DNA of 64,000 nucleotides, taken from Varibaculum massiliense. GTDB lineage: Bacteria > Actinomycetota > Actinomycetes > Actinomycetales > Actinomycetaceae. The notes beneath the pieces are model-generated. The model did not search any database, was not told the DNA's origin, and was given only the letters and a program-made list of their open reading frames with translations. Made by a program: the position numbers and the translations under genes. The stretch covers positions 558,001 to 622,000 of the forward strand of contig NZ_FNWI01000004.1 of the NCBI RefSeq assembly GCF_900106855.1, in the 5' to 3' direction. Numbering within the stretch: position 1 is the first letter of the stretch; every line of letters starts with the position of its first letter. Of the stretch, positions 27,289-35,826 are shown piece after piece.

Positions 27289-28689
27289 CTAATCTTTTCC
27301 ACGGTTAGAGCGCATTAGCGTATTTACCCGCTTGTTTGCCTCCGTCAACGAGGACGGCTCGCTTTCAAATGCGACAACCGAAGACATTGCCGGCTTCATG
27401 AGGGCATCTACCTGCGCCCACCGGTCAACTACTGGAGACGGTACCGTAGTACCTTCCTCAATATGAACCGAAAATGCGCGAGCATCAAACCCCATATCTT
27501 CAAAGGTTTTGATTGCCTTCTTGCTTGAAGAAGATATTGCCGGGAACACCGTACCTTGCTTGGCAATTACATCTTGACATTGAGCTGACCCCAGGTATTT
27601 AACCCAACGCCAGGACTCTTTAGGATGCTTGGTGCCAATCCAAATCGAATCTGCCAAACCATTCATCACCGAAGCGCGATGCCCATCGGGACCGATTGGG
27701 GTGGGGGCAACTTGAATCGGGAGTTTAGTGGCGTTAGCGATAGTAGAAATATTCCACGACCCCTCAACCAGGCTGGCATATCCACCTGACCCGAGAGATT
27801 CCACAGTCCCGATCCCCGAGGACGCCACCGATAGCGGCGGCATATATCCCTTATCGATCAAGGATCGCCACCATCCAATACTTTCCTGGAACTTCGGATC
27901 GTCGTAGTTAAAATGCATCCCCCAGGGATTCTTATCCGTCCAGGTCCAGCCACCATTAGACAAAGCATAAGGTGACCACTGCACTTGCCCATATCCAGAT
28001 CCAGCTTCGTTGTAACCCAACCCGTAGACTTTTACGTGTTTCTTGTCGAAACCGGGTTCATCCCCGCGAACGCCATTCACATCTACCGTGAGACGAGCAA
28101 GAAACTTTTCAAAAGTCCCGCCGTCTTTCGGATTCCATTCTAATTTCCAGAGGTCTTCTTGGGTATAACCTGCCTCTTTAACCATATCCTGGTTGTAGAA
28201 CAGCGCTTCAGTATCCCAGTCTTTAGGAAGACCGTAACGATGCTTACCGTCCGCAGACTCCCACTGTTCGGCGAGTCCCGGGGCATAATGACTCAAATCA
28301 AACTTCTCGTCCTTGACATAAGGTTCAATGTCCAGGAGCTGCCCCAATGAGGAATACTTACCGAACTGTTGCGTGTGGTCAGTGAAAACATCTGGCGCAT
28401 TTTCAGCCACCATAGAGGCTGTCATTTGCGTCCAGTAGTCATCCCAACCAAACTGTTCGATTTGAATATGGATATCGGGATTTTGTTTCTCAAAATCGGC
28501 AGCACATTGGCGATATCCCGGAAGTTGCCCCGAATCCCATAACCAGTAACGCAATACGGTTTGCCCCGGTTTTCCACTCACTTGCGAACTGCAAGCAGCA
28601 AGTCCACCCGCAAGAATCAAACCCAGGGTCGCCGCCAAAACAGCGGTGACCATCCGGCGCCCAGAAGCAGTAAACGCAGATTTTTTCAT
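27289..28689 (-). CDS. ABC raffinose-type sugar-binding lipoprotein
   Basis: 466 aa from ATG at 28689, with TGAGG 6 bp upstream; a GTG four codons earlier (28701) overlaps the permease stop and is less likely. The signal peptide ends in the lipobox LAACSS. The body is a CUT1 solute-binding protein (start of the mature domain VLRYWLWDSGQLPGYRQCAADFEKQ). It captures an alpha-galactoside or sucrose outside the cell. It is last in the order alpha-galactosidase, MalF, MalG, binding protein, with a terminator downstream. Substrate is inferred from the GH36 and GH32 neighbours. Confidence 0.92.
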   Translation of the reverse strand: MKKSAFTASGRRMVTAVLAATLGLILAGGLAACSSQVSGKPGQTVLRYWLWDSGQLPGYRQCAADFEKQNPDIHIQIEQFGWDDYWTQMTASMVAENAPDVFTDHTQQFGKYSSLGQLLDIEPYVKDEKFDLSHYAPGLAEQWESADGKHRYGLPKDWDTEALFYNQDMVKEAGYTQEDLWKLEWNPKDGGTFEKFLARLTVDVNGVRGDEPGFDKKHVKVYGLGYNEAGSGYGQVQWSPYALSNGGWTWTDKNPWGMHFNYDDPKFQESIGWWRSLIDKGYMPPLSVASSGIGTVESLGSGGYASLVEGSWNISTIANATKLPIQVAPTPIGPDGHRASVMNGLADSIWIGTKHPKESWRWVKYLGSAQCQDVIAKQGTVFPAISSSSKKAIKTFEDMGFDARAFSVHIEEGTTVPSPVVDRWAQVDALMKPAMSSVVAFESEPSSLTEANKRVNTLMRSNRGKD

Positions 28690-28697
28690 GTCGAGCC

Positions 28698-29651
28698 TCA
28701 CTTAATTCCAGAGAATCCAACAGAGTTCACAATCCGCTTTCCGAGGATGATGAACAAAATCATAATGGGGAGCGCTGCTACTAAAGCGGCAGCCATCAGA
28801 GCTGTCCAGTCCGGCGAACCTTGCGGTTTTTGGGATCGGAAAATACCCAGCGCTACCGTCAGCACCCGCACATTATCGGACTGCCCCACCAATAACGGCC
28901 ACATATAGTCGTTCCAAGCGTTAATAAAGGTCAGCACTGCCAAGGTAATGATGGGGGCAGAGGCCATCGGACAAATAACCCGGAAAAATACCCGGAACGG
29001 ACCTGCCCCGTCGATCATTGCCGCCTCATCGATCTCACGCGGAATTCCGAGGAAGAATTGGCGCAAGAAAAATATCGAAAACGGAGTCATAAAGAAGGTC
29101 GGCAGGATTATCCCCGCGAAAGTATTGAGCAGACCCAGCTGTTTAATCAACACGAAGTTAGGGATGGCAGTGAAAATAGACGGCACCATCAGCGCCGATA
29201 GGAACAGCGCGAAAACCGCATCTCGTCCTCTCCACCTTAAACGGGAAAATGCGTAGGCTGCCATCGCCGAAAACAAGGTTTGTCCAATCATAACTGCCGC
29301 TGCCACCACGCAGGAGTTACGCAGGTACAACCAGAAGTTAATTGAGGCTCCTGCACCCCCTTGTGCCAAAGACTCTTCCGGGGTAGTCATCCCTAAAACC
29401 CGTTTATAGGCATCGAAAGTGGGATTTTTCGGCCATAACTGTCCCGGGTTTGCCAGCAACTCTGAGTTGGTCATCAAAGAAGACCGCAGCATCCACAAGA
29501 AGGGGAAAATCGTTAAAAATAACAAAATAATCAGGCATGCCCACGCACCGTAGAAACCTGGGCCGCGATGTTTACTGGAACCAGTCTTTTTACTCACAGC
29601 GCCCTTTTTAGAGGACGTGGCTTTGGTATCTGTCACCGTTGAAACACTCAT
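28698..29651 (-). CDS. ABC sugar permease, MalG type (raffinose operon)
   Basis: 317 aa. The N-terminal basic Ser/Lys extension (SSKKGAVSKKTGSSKHR) is followed by six hydrophobic segments. The EAA loop GIPREIDEAAMIDGAGPFRVFFRVICP is present, and the C-terminus ends NSVGFSGIK. GAGGAG lies 7 bp before the ATG. Forms the transmembrane channel with the adjacent MalF-type subunit, 10 bp upstream. Confidence 0.93.
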   Translation of the reverse strand: MSVSTVTDTKATSSKKGAVSKKTGSSKHRGPGFYGAWACLIILLFLTIFPFLWMLRSSLMTNSELLANPGQLWPKNPTFDAYKRVLGMTTPEESLAQGGAGASINFWLYLRNSCVVAAAVMIGQTLFSAMAAYAFSRLRWRGRDAVFALFLSALMVPSIFTAIPNFVLIKQLGLLNTFAGIILPTFFMTPFSIFFLRQFFLGIPREIDEAAMIDGAGPFRVFFRVICPMASAPIITLAVLTFINAWNDYMWPLLVGQSDNVRVLTVALGIFRSQKPQGSPDWTALMAAALVAALPIMILFIILGKRIVNSVGFSGIK

Positions 29652-29661
29652 AACTCGCTCC

Positions 29662-30579
29662 TCACAGTTCGTCGGATTCGCCGGCGCGCATAAGTCGCAG
29701 CTGAATCAGCGAAATCCCAAATAGCAGAACAAATAGCACCATGGCGATGGCAGAGGCATACCCGAAGTCGAGCTGTCCGAACGCCAGATCCCAAATGTAG
29801 TAGTAGATAACCCGGGTGGCGTTGATGGGGCCACCTTTAGTGGTAATCGCTACCGTGTCGAAGATTTGGAAGGAGCCAGTCAAAGTCACCACCAACACCA
29901 TGGCGAGGACGGGACGAAGCAGTGGCAAAGTGATTGAGAAAAACTTTCGTCCCTCCCCGGCTCCATCAATATCGGCCGCCTCATAGACCGAGCGGTTGAT
30001 GGTTTGCAGCCCCGCGAAAACCAGTAGCGCCGTATAACCCATGTGTCGCCACACGTTAATAAATGCGACTGTAGGAATCGCCCAGGCTGATTCCCCAAAA
30101 AATGCGACCCGGTCTAGTCCCACCCAGGTGAAAATTTCGTTTACAATACCGATTTGGTAATCCATCATGAAGTACCAAACCAGGGCAACAACCACATTCG
30201 CTATGAAATAGGGCAACAATGCCATACCGCGAATAATGGTTGAGTTGGTTAAGCGTTGCAGCAGAACTGCCAGGACGATGGCGATAATGGTTTGAAAACC
30301 GATGTTAAGCACTACGTAATACACCGTGACTTTTACGGCATTCCAAAATAGCGGGTCATGGATTAGACGACGGTAGTTCGCTAATCCTGTCCACTTTTCG
30401 GGAGTTAGCACTGCGTAATCGGTAAATGAAAAATAAAAACCGCGCAGTGCTGGTAGTAGGTAAAAGAAAAATAAGCCGATTCCAGCGGGAATCAAGAAAA
30501 TTAACGCATATCGCGTTTGACGTGAGTTAACCACGCGGCGTTGCTTCTTCCTCGAAGCAACACCCAGGGATGTGCTCAT
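29662..30579 (-). CDS. ABC sugar permease, MalF type (raffinose operon)
   Basis: 305 aa. The N-terminus is basic (SRKKQRRVVNSRQTR), followed by six hydrophobic segments. The EAA loop is SVYEAADIDGAGEGRKFFSITLP. AGGAGAAACTG precedes the ATG. It lies 51 bp after the alpha-galactosidase gene. No ATP-binding subunit is encoded here, so a shared ATPase elsewhere is expected. Confidence 0.93.
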   Translation of the reverse strand: MSTSLGVASRKKQRRVVNSRQTRYALIFLIPAGIGLFFFYLLPALRGFYFSFTDYAVLTPEKWTGLANYRRLIHDPLFWNAVKVTVYYVVLNIGFQTIIAIVLAVLLQRLTNSTIIRGMALLPYFIANVVVALVWYFMMDYQIGIVNEIFTWVGLDRVAFFGESAWAIPTVAFINVWRHMGYTALLVFAGLQTINRSVYEAADIDGAGEGRKFFSITLPLLRPVLAMVLVVTLTGSFQIFDTVAITTKGGPINATRVIYYYIWDLAFGQLDFGYASAIAMVLFVLLFGISLIQLRLMRAGESDEL

Positions 30580-30630
30580 CAGTTTCTCCTTTCAGATTTT
30601 TTTGGGGAACAAAGCTGGGTTAGGCGCAGA

Positions 30631-32784
30631 TCATTGCGCAGTTAAAACCATCAAAACGGTTTGCATAGGATTGAGATCCGGTAGGCGGATGCCGGCTCGT
30701 TGCAGTACAGTTCCCGGTAACTCCAATCCCTCGTGCCACCAAGAAACCGTGCCTTCGCCCTCGCCAATCGCAGACTTGATTCCTTTGGGCAGCAGCTCCC
30801 GGAGCCGGTAAGAAATGGAGCTATCTAATCCCGGTAAGCAAAGCGCTGGTGAGGGACGTTGAGCCGATGTGCGCAGGCGGGTCACCGCAAACACGGCCTG
30901 GTCTTTGTCCTCGGATACCACTCCATGAACCCAATAACCCTGGTCAGGATGATCTACATGGACAGTTCGCCCAGAGTGCAACAGGGGGCGCAGTTCCTTA
31001 TGGAGAGCTACCCAGCTTGCAAGTTGCTCAATCTCTTCTGCAGGGGCGGATGCCAAGTCCCATTCAATTCCCATGTGCGAGAACATAGCGTTGGAGGCAC
31101 GCAGAGCCAGGCTTAGGGTACGTCCGGTTTGGTGAGAAACCGGGGAAGCCACGTGGGAACCTACCAGCTCCGGCGGGAGTACCAGGGAGGTGCCCGCCTC
31201 TATCAACATCCGCTCAATGGGATCAGTACAGTCGGAGCCCCAAACCCGGACAGCATAGTCCATGATTCCCAGATCGATGCGACCACCACCGCCCGCGCAG
31301 GATTCAATTTCCAGGTCGGGATAGGCTTTTTGAATGTCCTCCATGAGCCGATAGGTAGCGAGAGTTTGCTGGTGATATGCCGGAATCCCGCTAGCAGGTG
31401 ATACTGCCTCGTAGAGGTCACGATTGAAATCCCACTTAATATAGTCAATCTGAGTGGATGCCAATACCACTAAAATCTGCGATTTTACGTGTTCAAAAGC
31501 TCCGGGATTGGTTAAATCCATTACCTGCTGGTGGCGAGCTTCTTGGGGGCGATGGGTACGTGGGGAAAGCATCCAATCTGGATGTTCCCTGGCCACCTGG
31601 GAGTCGGGGTTAATCATTTCTGGCTCAAACCACAGCCCGAACTGCATTCCCTTGGCGTGCACTGCATCTGCCAGCGGGGATAGCCCCTCGGGCCACACCT
31701 CCTCAGATACTGTCCAGTCTCCCAAACTGGAAGTATCATCGCGACGTCCGGAGAACCAGCCGTCATCGAGCACGAAACGTTCTACGCCAACCTCAGCTGC
31801 CAGGTCTACCAGCTTTAATAGATGCGGTAGCGATTGATCAAAATAAACAGCTTCCCAAGCATTAAGGGTCACTGGGCGGGGAGTTTTCGGATGGTTATCG
31901 CGACCGCGAACAAAACTATGTATCCGCCCTGCCGCCTCATCTAGTCCGCGCCCCCAAGTGCCAATGATCCAAGGAGAGGTGTATTCTTCACCTTTTTTCA
32001 GCACGACTTCGCCGGGTAGCAATAATTCCCCTGCTAATAGTCCTTGATATCCTTGAGTATCTTTTTCGGCAATGGTGCGGGTATTTCCGGACCATGCCAC
32101 GTGTGCATAGTGAACCAGCCCGCTGCGCCAGGAAGTATTGGCTTCACAAGTTCCGTGGATACTGGATAGTGCGTGCCCGCGTGCGATCCGCGTGTCGCGT
32201 TGATGCGCTCCGATAGTGAACTCATGCTTTTGAATATCACGTTCTCGCAGATGATGCCCGGTTTGATCCAGAACATAGGTTTCTGCTGCCGGCGTAGGCA
32301 GTCCCAACAACACCGAATCCACCTGGTAACCGTCAGCGCCAGTGTTGGTGATCGTAGCTCGGGTACGGATTATGCCGGAGGGGGCAATCTCAAGTTCCAA
32401 GGTGAGGTCGATATCGGCTTCCATGTCATGTAGTTTTGCCGACATAGCCGAGGCCACACCGTCAGTTCCTTGATAAGTCAGTTTCATATCGGTCAAGTTG
32501 AAAGCCGAAAAAAGGGTTTTGCCGTTACGTGAACCAACTAGCCCCGGTGTCCCTACCCAACCCTCACTTTGTTGCGGCACTAAAGAAAAGAGGGGGGAAA
32601 TATCGGCATTGCCGGAAACTACGGCCGAAAATTGAGAACGCGAAAAATTTTGACTTTGAGCAGCAGTTAACTCCCCAAGATCTTCCCCCCAGTAGAGAAT
32701 CTGCGGAATTCTCCACTCTGTAATGCGTAAATACACTGAGGTGCCGCCATTACGAAGATTAAGTAACGTAGGAAAATTCGTCAT
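30631..32784 (-). CDS. Alpha-galactosidase, GH36
   Basis: 717 aa from ATG at 32784, chosen because GGAGG lies directly upstream; a frame 12 codons longer would swallow that site. GH36 signatures are YIKWDFNRD (nucleophile Asp) and SCAGGGGRIDLG, followed by RVWGSDCTDP (acid/base Asp). An N-terminal beta-supersandwich and a C-terminal beta domain flank the barrel. No signal peptide, so it is cytoplasmic. It removes galactose from melibiose, raffinose or stachyose brought in by the downstream ABC transporter. The released sucrose would then be split by the GH32 enzyme. It is first in its operon, behind a good promoter and facing a divergent ROK regulator. Confidence 0.94.
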   Translation of the reverse strand: MTNFPTLLNLRNGGTSVYLRITEWRIPQILYWGEDLGELTAAQSQNFSRSQFSAVVSGNADISPLFSLVPQQSEGWVGTPGLVGSRNGKTLFSAFNLTDMKLTYQGTDGVASAMSAKLHDMEADIDLTLELEIAPSGIIRTRATITNTGADGYQVDSVLLGLPTPAAETYVLDQTGHHLRERDIQKHEFTIGAHQRDTRIARGHALSSIHGTCEANTSWRSGLVHYAHVAWSGNTRTIAEKDTQGYQGLLAGELLLPGEVVLKKGEEYTSPWIIGTWGRGLDEAAGRIHSFVRGRDNHPKTPRPVTLNAWEAVYFDQSLPHLLKLVDLAAEVGVERFVLDDGWFSGRRDDTSSLGDWTVSEEVWPEGLSPLADAVHAKGMQFGLWFEPEMINPDSQVAREHPDWMLSPRTHRPQEARHQQVMDLTNPGAFEHVKSQILVVLASTQIDYIKWDFNRDLYEAVSPASGIPAYHQQTLATYRLMEDIQKAYPDLEIESCAGGGGRIDLGIMDYAVRVWGSDCTDPIERMLIEAGTSLVLPPELVGSHVASPVSHQTGRTLSLALRASNAMFSHMGIEWDLASAPAEEIEQLASWVALHKELRPLLHSGRTVHVDHPDQGYWVHGVVSEDKDQAVFAVTRLRTSAQRPSPALCLPGLDSSISYRLRELLPKGIKSAIGEGEGTVSWWHEGLELPGTVLQRAGIRLPDLNPMQTVLMVLTAQ

Positions 32785-32847
32785 CGATTCCTCCAAGAAA
32801 AATTTTAATCGACACTTCATTGCACCGACTTATTTTCATTACTAAAA

Positions 32848-32876
32848 ATAATAGCGCGATTGTTGAGTTGTTACAA
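32848..32876 (-). promoter_or_regulatory. Promoter of the alpha-galactosidase operon
   Basis: On the minus strand TTGTAA (32871-32876) and TATTAT (32848-32853) are spaced by exactly 17 bp, giving a start near 32841 and a leader of about 57 nt. The spacer contains repeated TTGTT/AACAA half-sites that could serve the divergent ROK regulator, but no perfect dyad is visible. Confidence 0.65.
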
Positions 32877-32966
32877 GAAGTTTTGGGAAAATAAATTCCG
32901 CGCGCCCTACTGCGCTGCATCTGGGCAATGTCTTGAACAACTGAAAAGGATTGCGAAAGGGGAACG

Positions 32967-34145
32967 ATGACACGGATATTTGATGATTCTGCGCTTGCTA
33001 TCGTTGCGCACGTCTTGGCGCACGGTCCCCTTTCGCGTGCCGACACCGCACGTGATCTTGATTTATCTCCTGCTACCCTCACCCGCCTAGTTCGCCCTTT
33101 GATTAGCAGCGGAACAATCAGCGAAGTGCGTTCTGGGAAATCAACAACCGGGATGGGGCGCCCCACCAAGTTATTGGAAGTTGCTTCTAATAACCGTTCG
33201 TTTATCGGAATTAATCTGACCAGCTCCACAATCCACTGTGTGCGTACCGATACCCATGCGCGCATTATTTCTAGCAAGACGATTCCAATTCAAAACCAGA
33301 GCGCCACTGAGTGCCAAAAACAATTGAAAAATCTGATTGACGAATACACTCGATCCACTAATCACCCTCCGATTGAAGGTGTCGGAATTTCTCTGGGGGG
33401 AAAGATTGATAAATCCAGGGTGATTGAAAGTCGTTTTTTAGGCTGGCGAAACGTTAACCTAAAAACTTTTTTCACAGAAACCACAGATGAAAACATTCCC
33501 GAGATAGAACTAGTTAATGACGTAACTGGTTTAACCATGCTAGAGCAATGGTTTGGGCTGGGTCGACACTGTGAAGATTTCGTGGTTGCCACTATTGGGG
33601 CTGGTGTAGGTCACGGCATGGTGCATAACCTACGAGCTGTTCGCTCCCCACAGGGCGGTCTAGGTATGACCGCACATCTTCCTCTAGCGGGAGCCCACGG
33701 CGTTTGCCAATATGGACACGTGGGGTGCGCTAATGGGGCACTGACTGTGCCAGCAGTTTTATCGCGAGCTCAAGCAGGTAGAGCCATTACCGAGGACGAT
33801 AATTCACCAACCTCTGCGGAAGAACTCATGCGGCTTGCGGATAGCGGCGATAAATCTTGTAGGCGCGCGATTGCCGAGTTTGCTGAGAGCCTGGCGGTGT
33901 ACGTTCAGACAGTTACATCTGCCGCTTTAGTCATGGACGTGGTCTTGGATGGAGAGGGCGTGTGCCTATTGGAATCTCGCTGGGCAGCGAATTTCGACAA
34001 GCATCTAAATTCTTATGCCCGCCCTGATGATCCCCGAATTACGGTTCACCGGCGTTCAGGTAGTTTTGAGCGTTGGGCACAAGGCGCCGCGGTGGCAGCA
34101 ATCGTAAAGTGGCTAATCCGTGCGACTCGCAGCGCTAAATGGTAA
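32967..34145 (+). CDS. ROK-family transcriptional regulator
   Basis: 392 aa. Residues about 5-65 are a winged helix of the NagC/XylR class (LSRADTARDLDLSPATLTRLV). The ROK sugar-kinase fold follows (GVGISLGGKID, with a Gly-rich phosphate region VATIGAGVGHG). The zinc-binding signature CQYGHVGCANG is complete. AAAGGGG precedes the ATG. It is divergent from the alpha-galactosidase operon, so it is probably the galactoside- or phospho-sugar-responsive repressor of that operon. The 182-bp shared region holds the operon promoter. Confidence 0.9.
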   Translation: MTRIFDDSALAIVAHVLAHGPLSRADTARDLDLSPATLTRLVRPLISSGTISEVRSGKSTTGMGRPTKLLEVASNNRSFIGINLTSSTIHCVRTDTHARIISSKTIPIQNQSATECQKQLKNLIDEYTRSTNHPPIEGVGISLGGKIDKSRVIESRFLGWRNVNLKTFFTETTDENIPEIELVNDVTGLTMLEQWFGLGRHCEDFVVATIGAGVGHGMVHNLRAVRSPQGGLGMTAHLPLAGAHGVCQYGHVGCANGALTVPAVLSRAQAGRAITEDDNSPTSAEELMRLADSGDKSCRRAIAEFAESLAVYVQTVTSAALVMDVVLDGEGVCLLESRWAANFDKHLNSYARPDDPRITVHRRSGSFERWAQGAAVAAIVKWLIRATRSAKW

Positions 34146-34219
34146 GGCGTAAGTCAATACACTCACTGCCGCCCACCACCTACGTATTACATTGTCTTAT
34201 AAATAGAGGGGAGGTAGCG

Positions 34220-34444
34220 ATGGCTAGTACAACTATTACTATCAGGCTCGAGCGGGAAGAAAAGGCTCTCATTTCTGATTATGCCGCTGCCTTCGGAATC
34301 TCTGTATCCGAGTTTATTCGCAGGGTAACGCTGGAGCGTATAGAGGACGAACTAGATTTACAGGCCTGGGAAGAAGCGAAAGCAGAGTTCGAAGCTGACC
34401 CGGAAACGATTTCTTCCGCCGAGATCGCAAAGAAATACCTCTAG
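34220..34444 (+). CDS. RHH antitoxin (RelB/DUF6290-like), TA locus 1
   Basis: 74 aa from ATG at 34220, with GAGGGGAGG upstream. The N-terminal ribbon-helix-helix (MASTTITIRLEREEKALISD) is followed by an acidic helical tail (LDLQAWEEAKAEFEADPE) typical of toxin-wrapping antitoxin ends. The RelE-type toxin starts 1 bp after the stop. It represses its own operon and neutralises the toxin by family analogy. Confidence 0.85.
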   Translation: MASTTITIRLEREEKALISDYAAAFGISVSEFIRRVTLERIEDELDLQAWEEAKAEFEADPETISSAEIAKKYL

Positions 34445-34445
34445 T

Positions 34446-34709
34446 ATGTGGAAACTGGAGTTTTCTAAGCACGCCGATAAGCAGTTATCAAAAACGGATC
34501 CCGGCGTCAGGCGAGTTATTGTCGCTTGGCTGCTCAAAAACATCGACGGGTGCCTAGATCCCCGCGCGCACGGAAAAGGCTTGAGCGCCAACCTATCTGA
34601 AAAGTGGCGTTACCGAGTAGGTAACTATCGCGTACTTTGCGATATCAAAGATCAAGAACTGGTAGTGATCGCAATCGAGATCGGGCATAGAAGCCGCATT
34701 TACCGCTAG
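34446..34709 (+). CDS. RelE/ParE-family toxin, TA locus 1
   Basis: 87 aa, small and basic. The RelE fold signature is present: a conserved KWRYRVGNYRVLCDI strand pair and the C-terminal IGHRSRIYR, which carries the Arg and Tyr typical of ribosome-dependent mRNA interferases. It directly follows its antitoxin. The related toxin at 35557-35826 shares the YRVGNYR core and the GHR-x-x-x-YR ending, so the two loci are paralogous. Confidence 0.87.
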   Translation: MWKLEFSKHADKQLSKTDPGVRRVIVAWLLKNIDGCLDPRAHGKGLSANLSEKWRYRVGNYRVLCDIKDQELVVIAIEIGHRSRIYR

Positions 34710-34815
34710 GCACCTGGTTTCCTATATGGCAGGAGAGTGTTAACCGATAGGTTCCTCTGCGACACCCCGGGGAAAAACCTGCACCAGGAATCTCCCCAGC
34801 AGCAGTATCCGAAAA

Positions 34816-34884
34816 GTCCAACTTGCACAATAGAAACGGTCCAACTTGCACAACAAAAATGGTCCAACTTGCACAACACCCGAT
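34816..34884 (+). repeat. Three-unit 23-bp direct repeat array
   Basis: An identical 15-bp core GTCCAACTTGCACAA starts at 34816, 34839 and 34862, an exact 23-bp period, each followed by an 8-bp variable, mostly A-rich spacer. The architecture (core plus variable spacer, about two helical turns) matches the 22- and 19-bp arrays at 17.3-17.7 kb although the core differs. Three units and short spacers rule out a CRISPR. Confidence 0.92.
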
Positions 34885-34966
34885 AAAACAGGGCTGGCTG
34901 CTAATGCCGTTCTGAGGTTAGATTGCGTGGTATCCTGCCCTATCGGGGTAAAATGAACAGCACTTT

Positions 34967-34994
34967 TTGACTGCTGTAGCTTTTAAGCTACAAT
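34967..34994 (+). promoter_or_regulatory. Promoter and palindromic operator of the orphan antidote locus
   Basis: TTGACT (34967-34972) and TACAAT (34989-34994) are 16 bp apart. A perfect palindrome TGTAGCTTTTAAGCTACA (34975-34992) overlaps the spacer and -10, as expected for autorepression by an antidote. Transcription would start near 35001. Confidence 0.72.
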
Positions 34995-35020
34995 TAGGGT
35001 GTGGAAAATGCTTCCAGCAG

Positions 35021-35119
35021 CTTGTTTGGCGCTTCGCTGGGGGGTATAGATCTAACCAAACCAGAGATATTAAAACCGCTCAGGAACTCGCAAAACAGAT
35101 AAGGAAGGAACAATCATGA
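35021..35119 (+). pseudogene. Truncated HigB-like toxin remnant
   Basis: In the frame ending TGA at 35117-35119 (which overlaps the antidote ATG), 32 codons read like the C-terminus of HigB/RelE-type partners of this antidote family: FAGGYRSNQTRDIKTAQEL and then AKQ. The family usually has GGDKS-x-Q-x-x-DI. No start codon or N-terminal half is present: only about 20 bp separate the predicted transcription start (about 35001) from the remnant. The toxin has therefore been deleted while promoter, operator and antidote remain. Confidence 0.6.
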
Positions 35120-35403
35120 ACGAGGTGACTTTTTCTGCGTTTGACGCGAGCAAATACCTTGACACTGACGAAGCGATAAATGACTATCTAGCTATCGCAC
35201 TCGAAGACGGTGACACCAAAACAGTGCAAGTGGTTCTACGTGATATTGCCCGCGCACACGGCATGACTCAGCTCGCTAAAGAAACTCAGCTAAACCGCGA
35301 ATCCCTCTACAAATCATTATCCAAAGAGGGCAACCCCTCCTTTGCGTCCATCACGAAAATCATGAAAGCCCTGGGGCTAAAAATGACCCTCTCCACTCAA
35401 TAG
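35116..35403 (+). CDS. Orphan addiction-module antidote (HigA-like HTH)
   Basis: 95 aa. AAGGAAGGAA precedes the ATG. The helix-turn-helix spans about residues 50-80 (HGMTQLAKETQLNRESLYKS, followed by LSKEGNPSF). The N-terminal FDASKYLDTDEAINDYLAIA segment is characteristic of the 'putative addiction module antidote' family. Such genes normally follow a RelE-fold toxin with overlapping stop and start. The overlap is preserved (TGA within the ATG), but the toxin is reduced to its C-terminal third. It may persist as a regulator or as an anti-addiction factor (inference). Confidence 0.85.
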   Translation: MNEVTFSAFDASKYLDTDEAINDYLAIALEDGDTKTVQVVLRDIARAHGMTQLAKETQLNRESLYKSLSKEGNPSFASITKIMKALGLKMTLSTQ

Positions 35404-35556
35404 CACTAAACTCCGTAGCGGAAAAGATCAACCCTAAGTTTTTCCAAACAATCCTCCCGGATTACCGCCCCGGGATACACCGGATCTTTCATACTCACGT
35501 TTCTCTCGCCCTCCCCTAGCTCGCTCTCAGAGAGACGCAGCCTTCAGCGCAGGTTA

Positions 35557-35826
35557 TTACCGGTAAACGTCCCTGCGATGCCCCAGATCAACCAGAATAA
35601 TAATCAGTTCGCGGTCCCGAATTTCAGTAATGAGCCGATAGTTTCCAACCCGGTAACGCCAGTAACCAGAGAATTTGCCCTTTAATGGTTTGCCATACTT
35701 TCTCGGCTCAGCGGTATTGACTAGGTTCTTTTCTACCCACGCTTTAATCATCACCAAAACCGGCTTATCCAGTTTTTTCAGGGCTTTCTTGGCTTCTTTC
35801 GTGTAGTAGAGCGAATAGCGCTTCAT
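35557..35826 (-). CDS. RelE-family toxin, TA locus 3
   Basis: 89 aa from ATG at 35826, overlapping the antitoxin stop by 4 bp (ATGA). The RelE core SGYWRYRVGNYRLITEI and the C-terminal LGHRRDVYR carry the catalytic-type Arg and Tyr residues. It is similar in layout to the toxin at 34446-34709 but on the opposite strand. No terminator is obvious in the 150 bp between it and the antidote gene that converges on it. Confidence 0.87.
   Translation of the reverse strand: MKRYSLYYTKEAKKALKKLDKPVLVMIKAWVEKNLVNTAEPRKYGKPLKGKFSGYWRYRVGNYRLITEIRDRELIIILVDLGHRRDVYR

Larger units (their letters stand above)
34710..35115. other. Intergenic stretch with array, promoter and toxin remnant
   Basis: 406 bp between TA locus 1 and the orphan antidote gene. 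It holds, in order, the 23-bp repeat array, a promoter with a palindromic operator, and the 3' remnant of a toxin gene. Each is listed separately. Confidence 0.7.
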
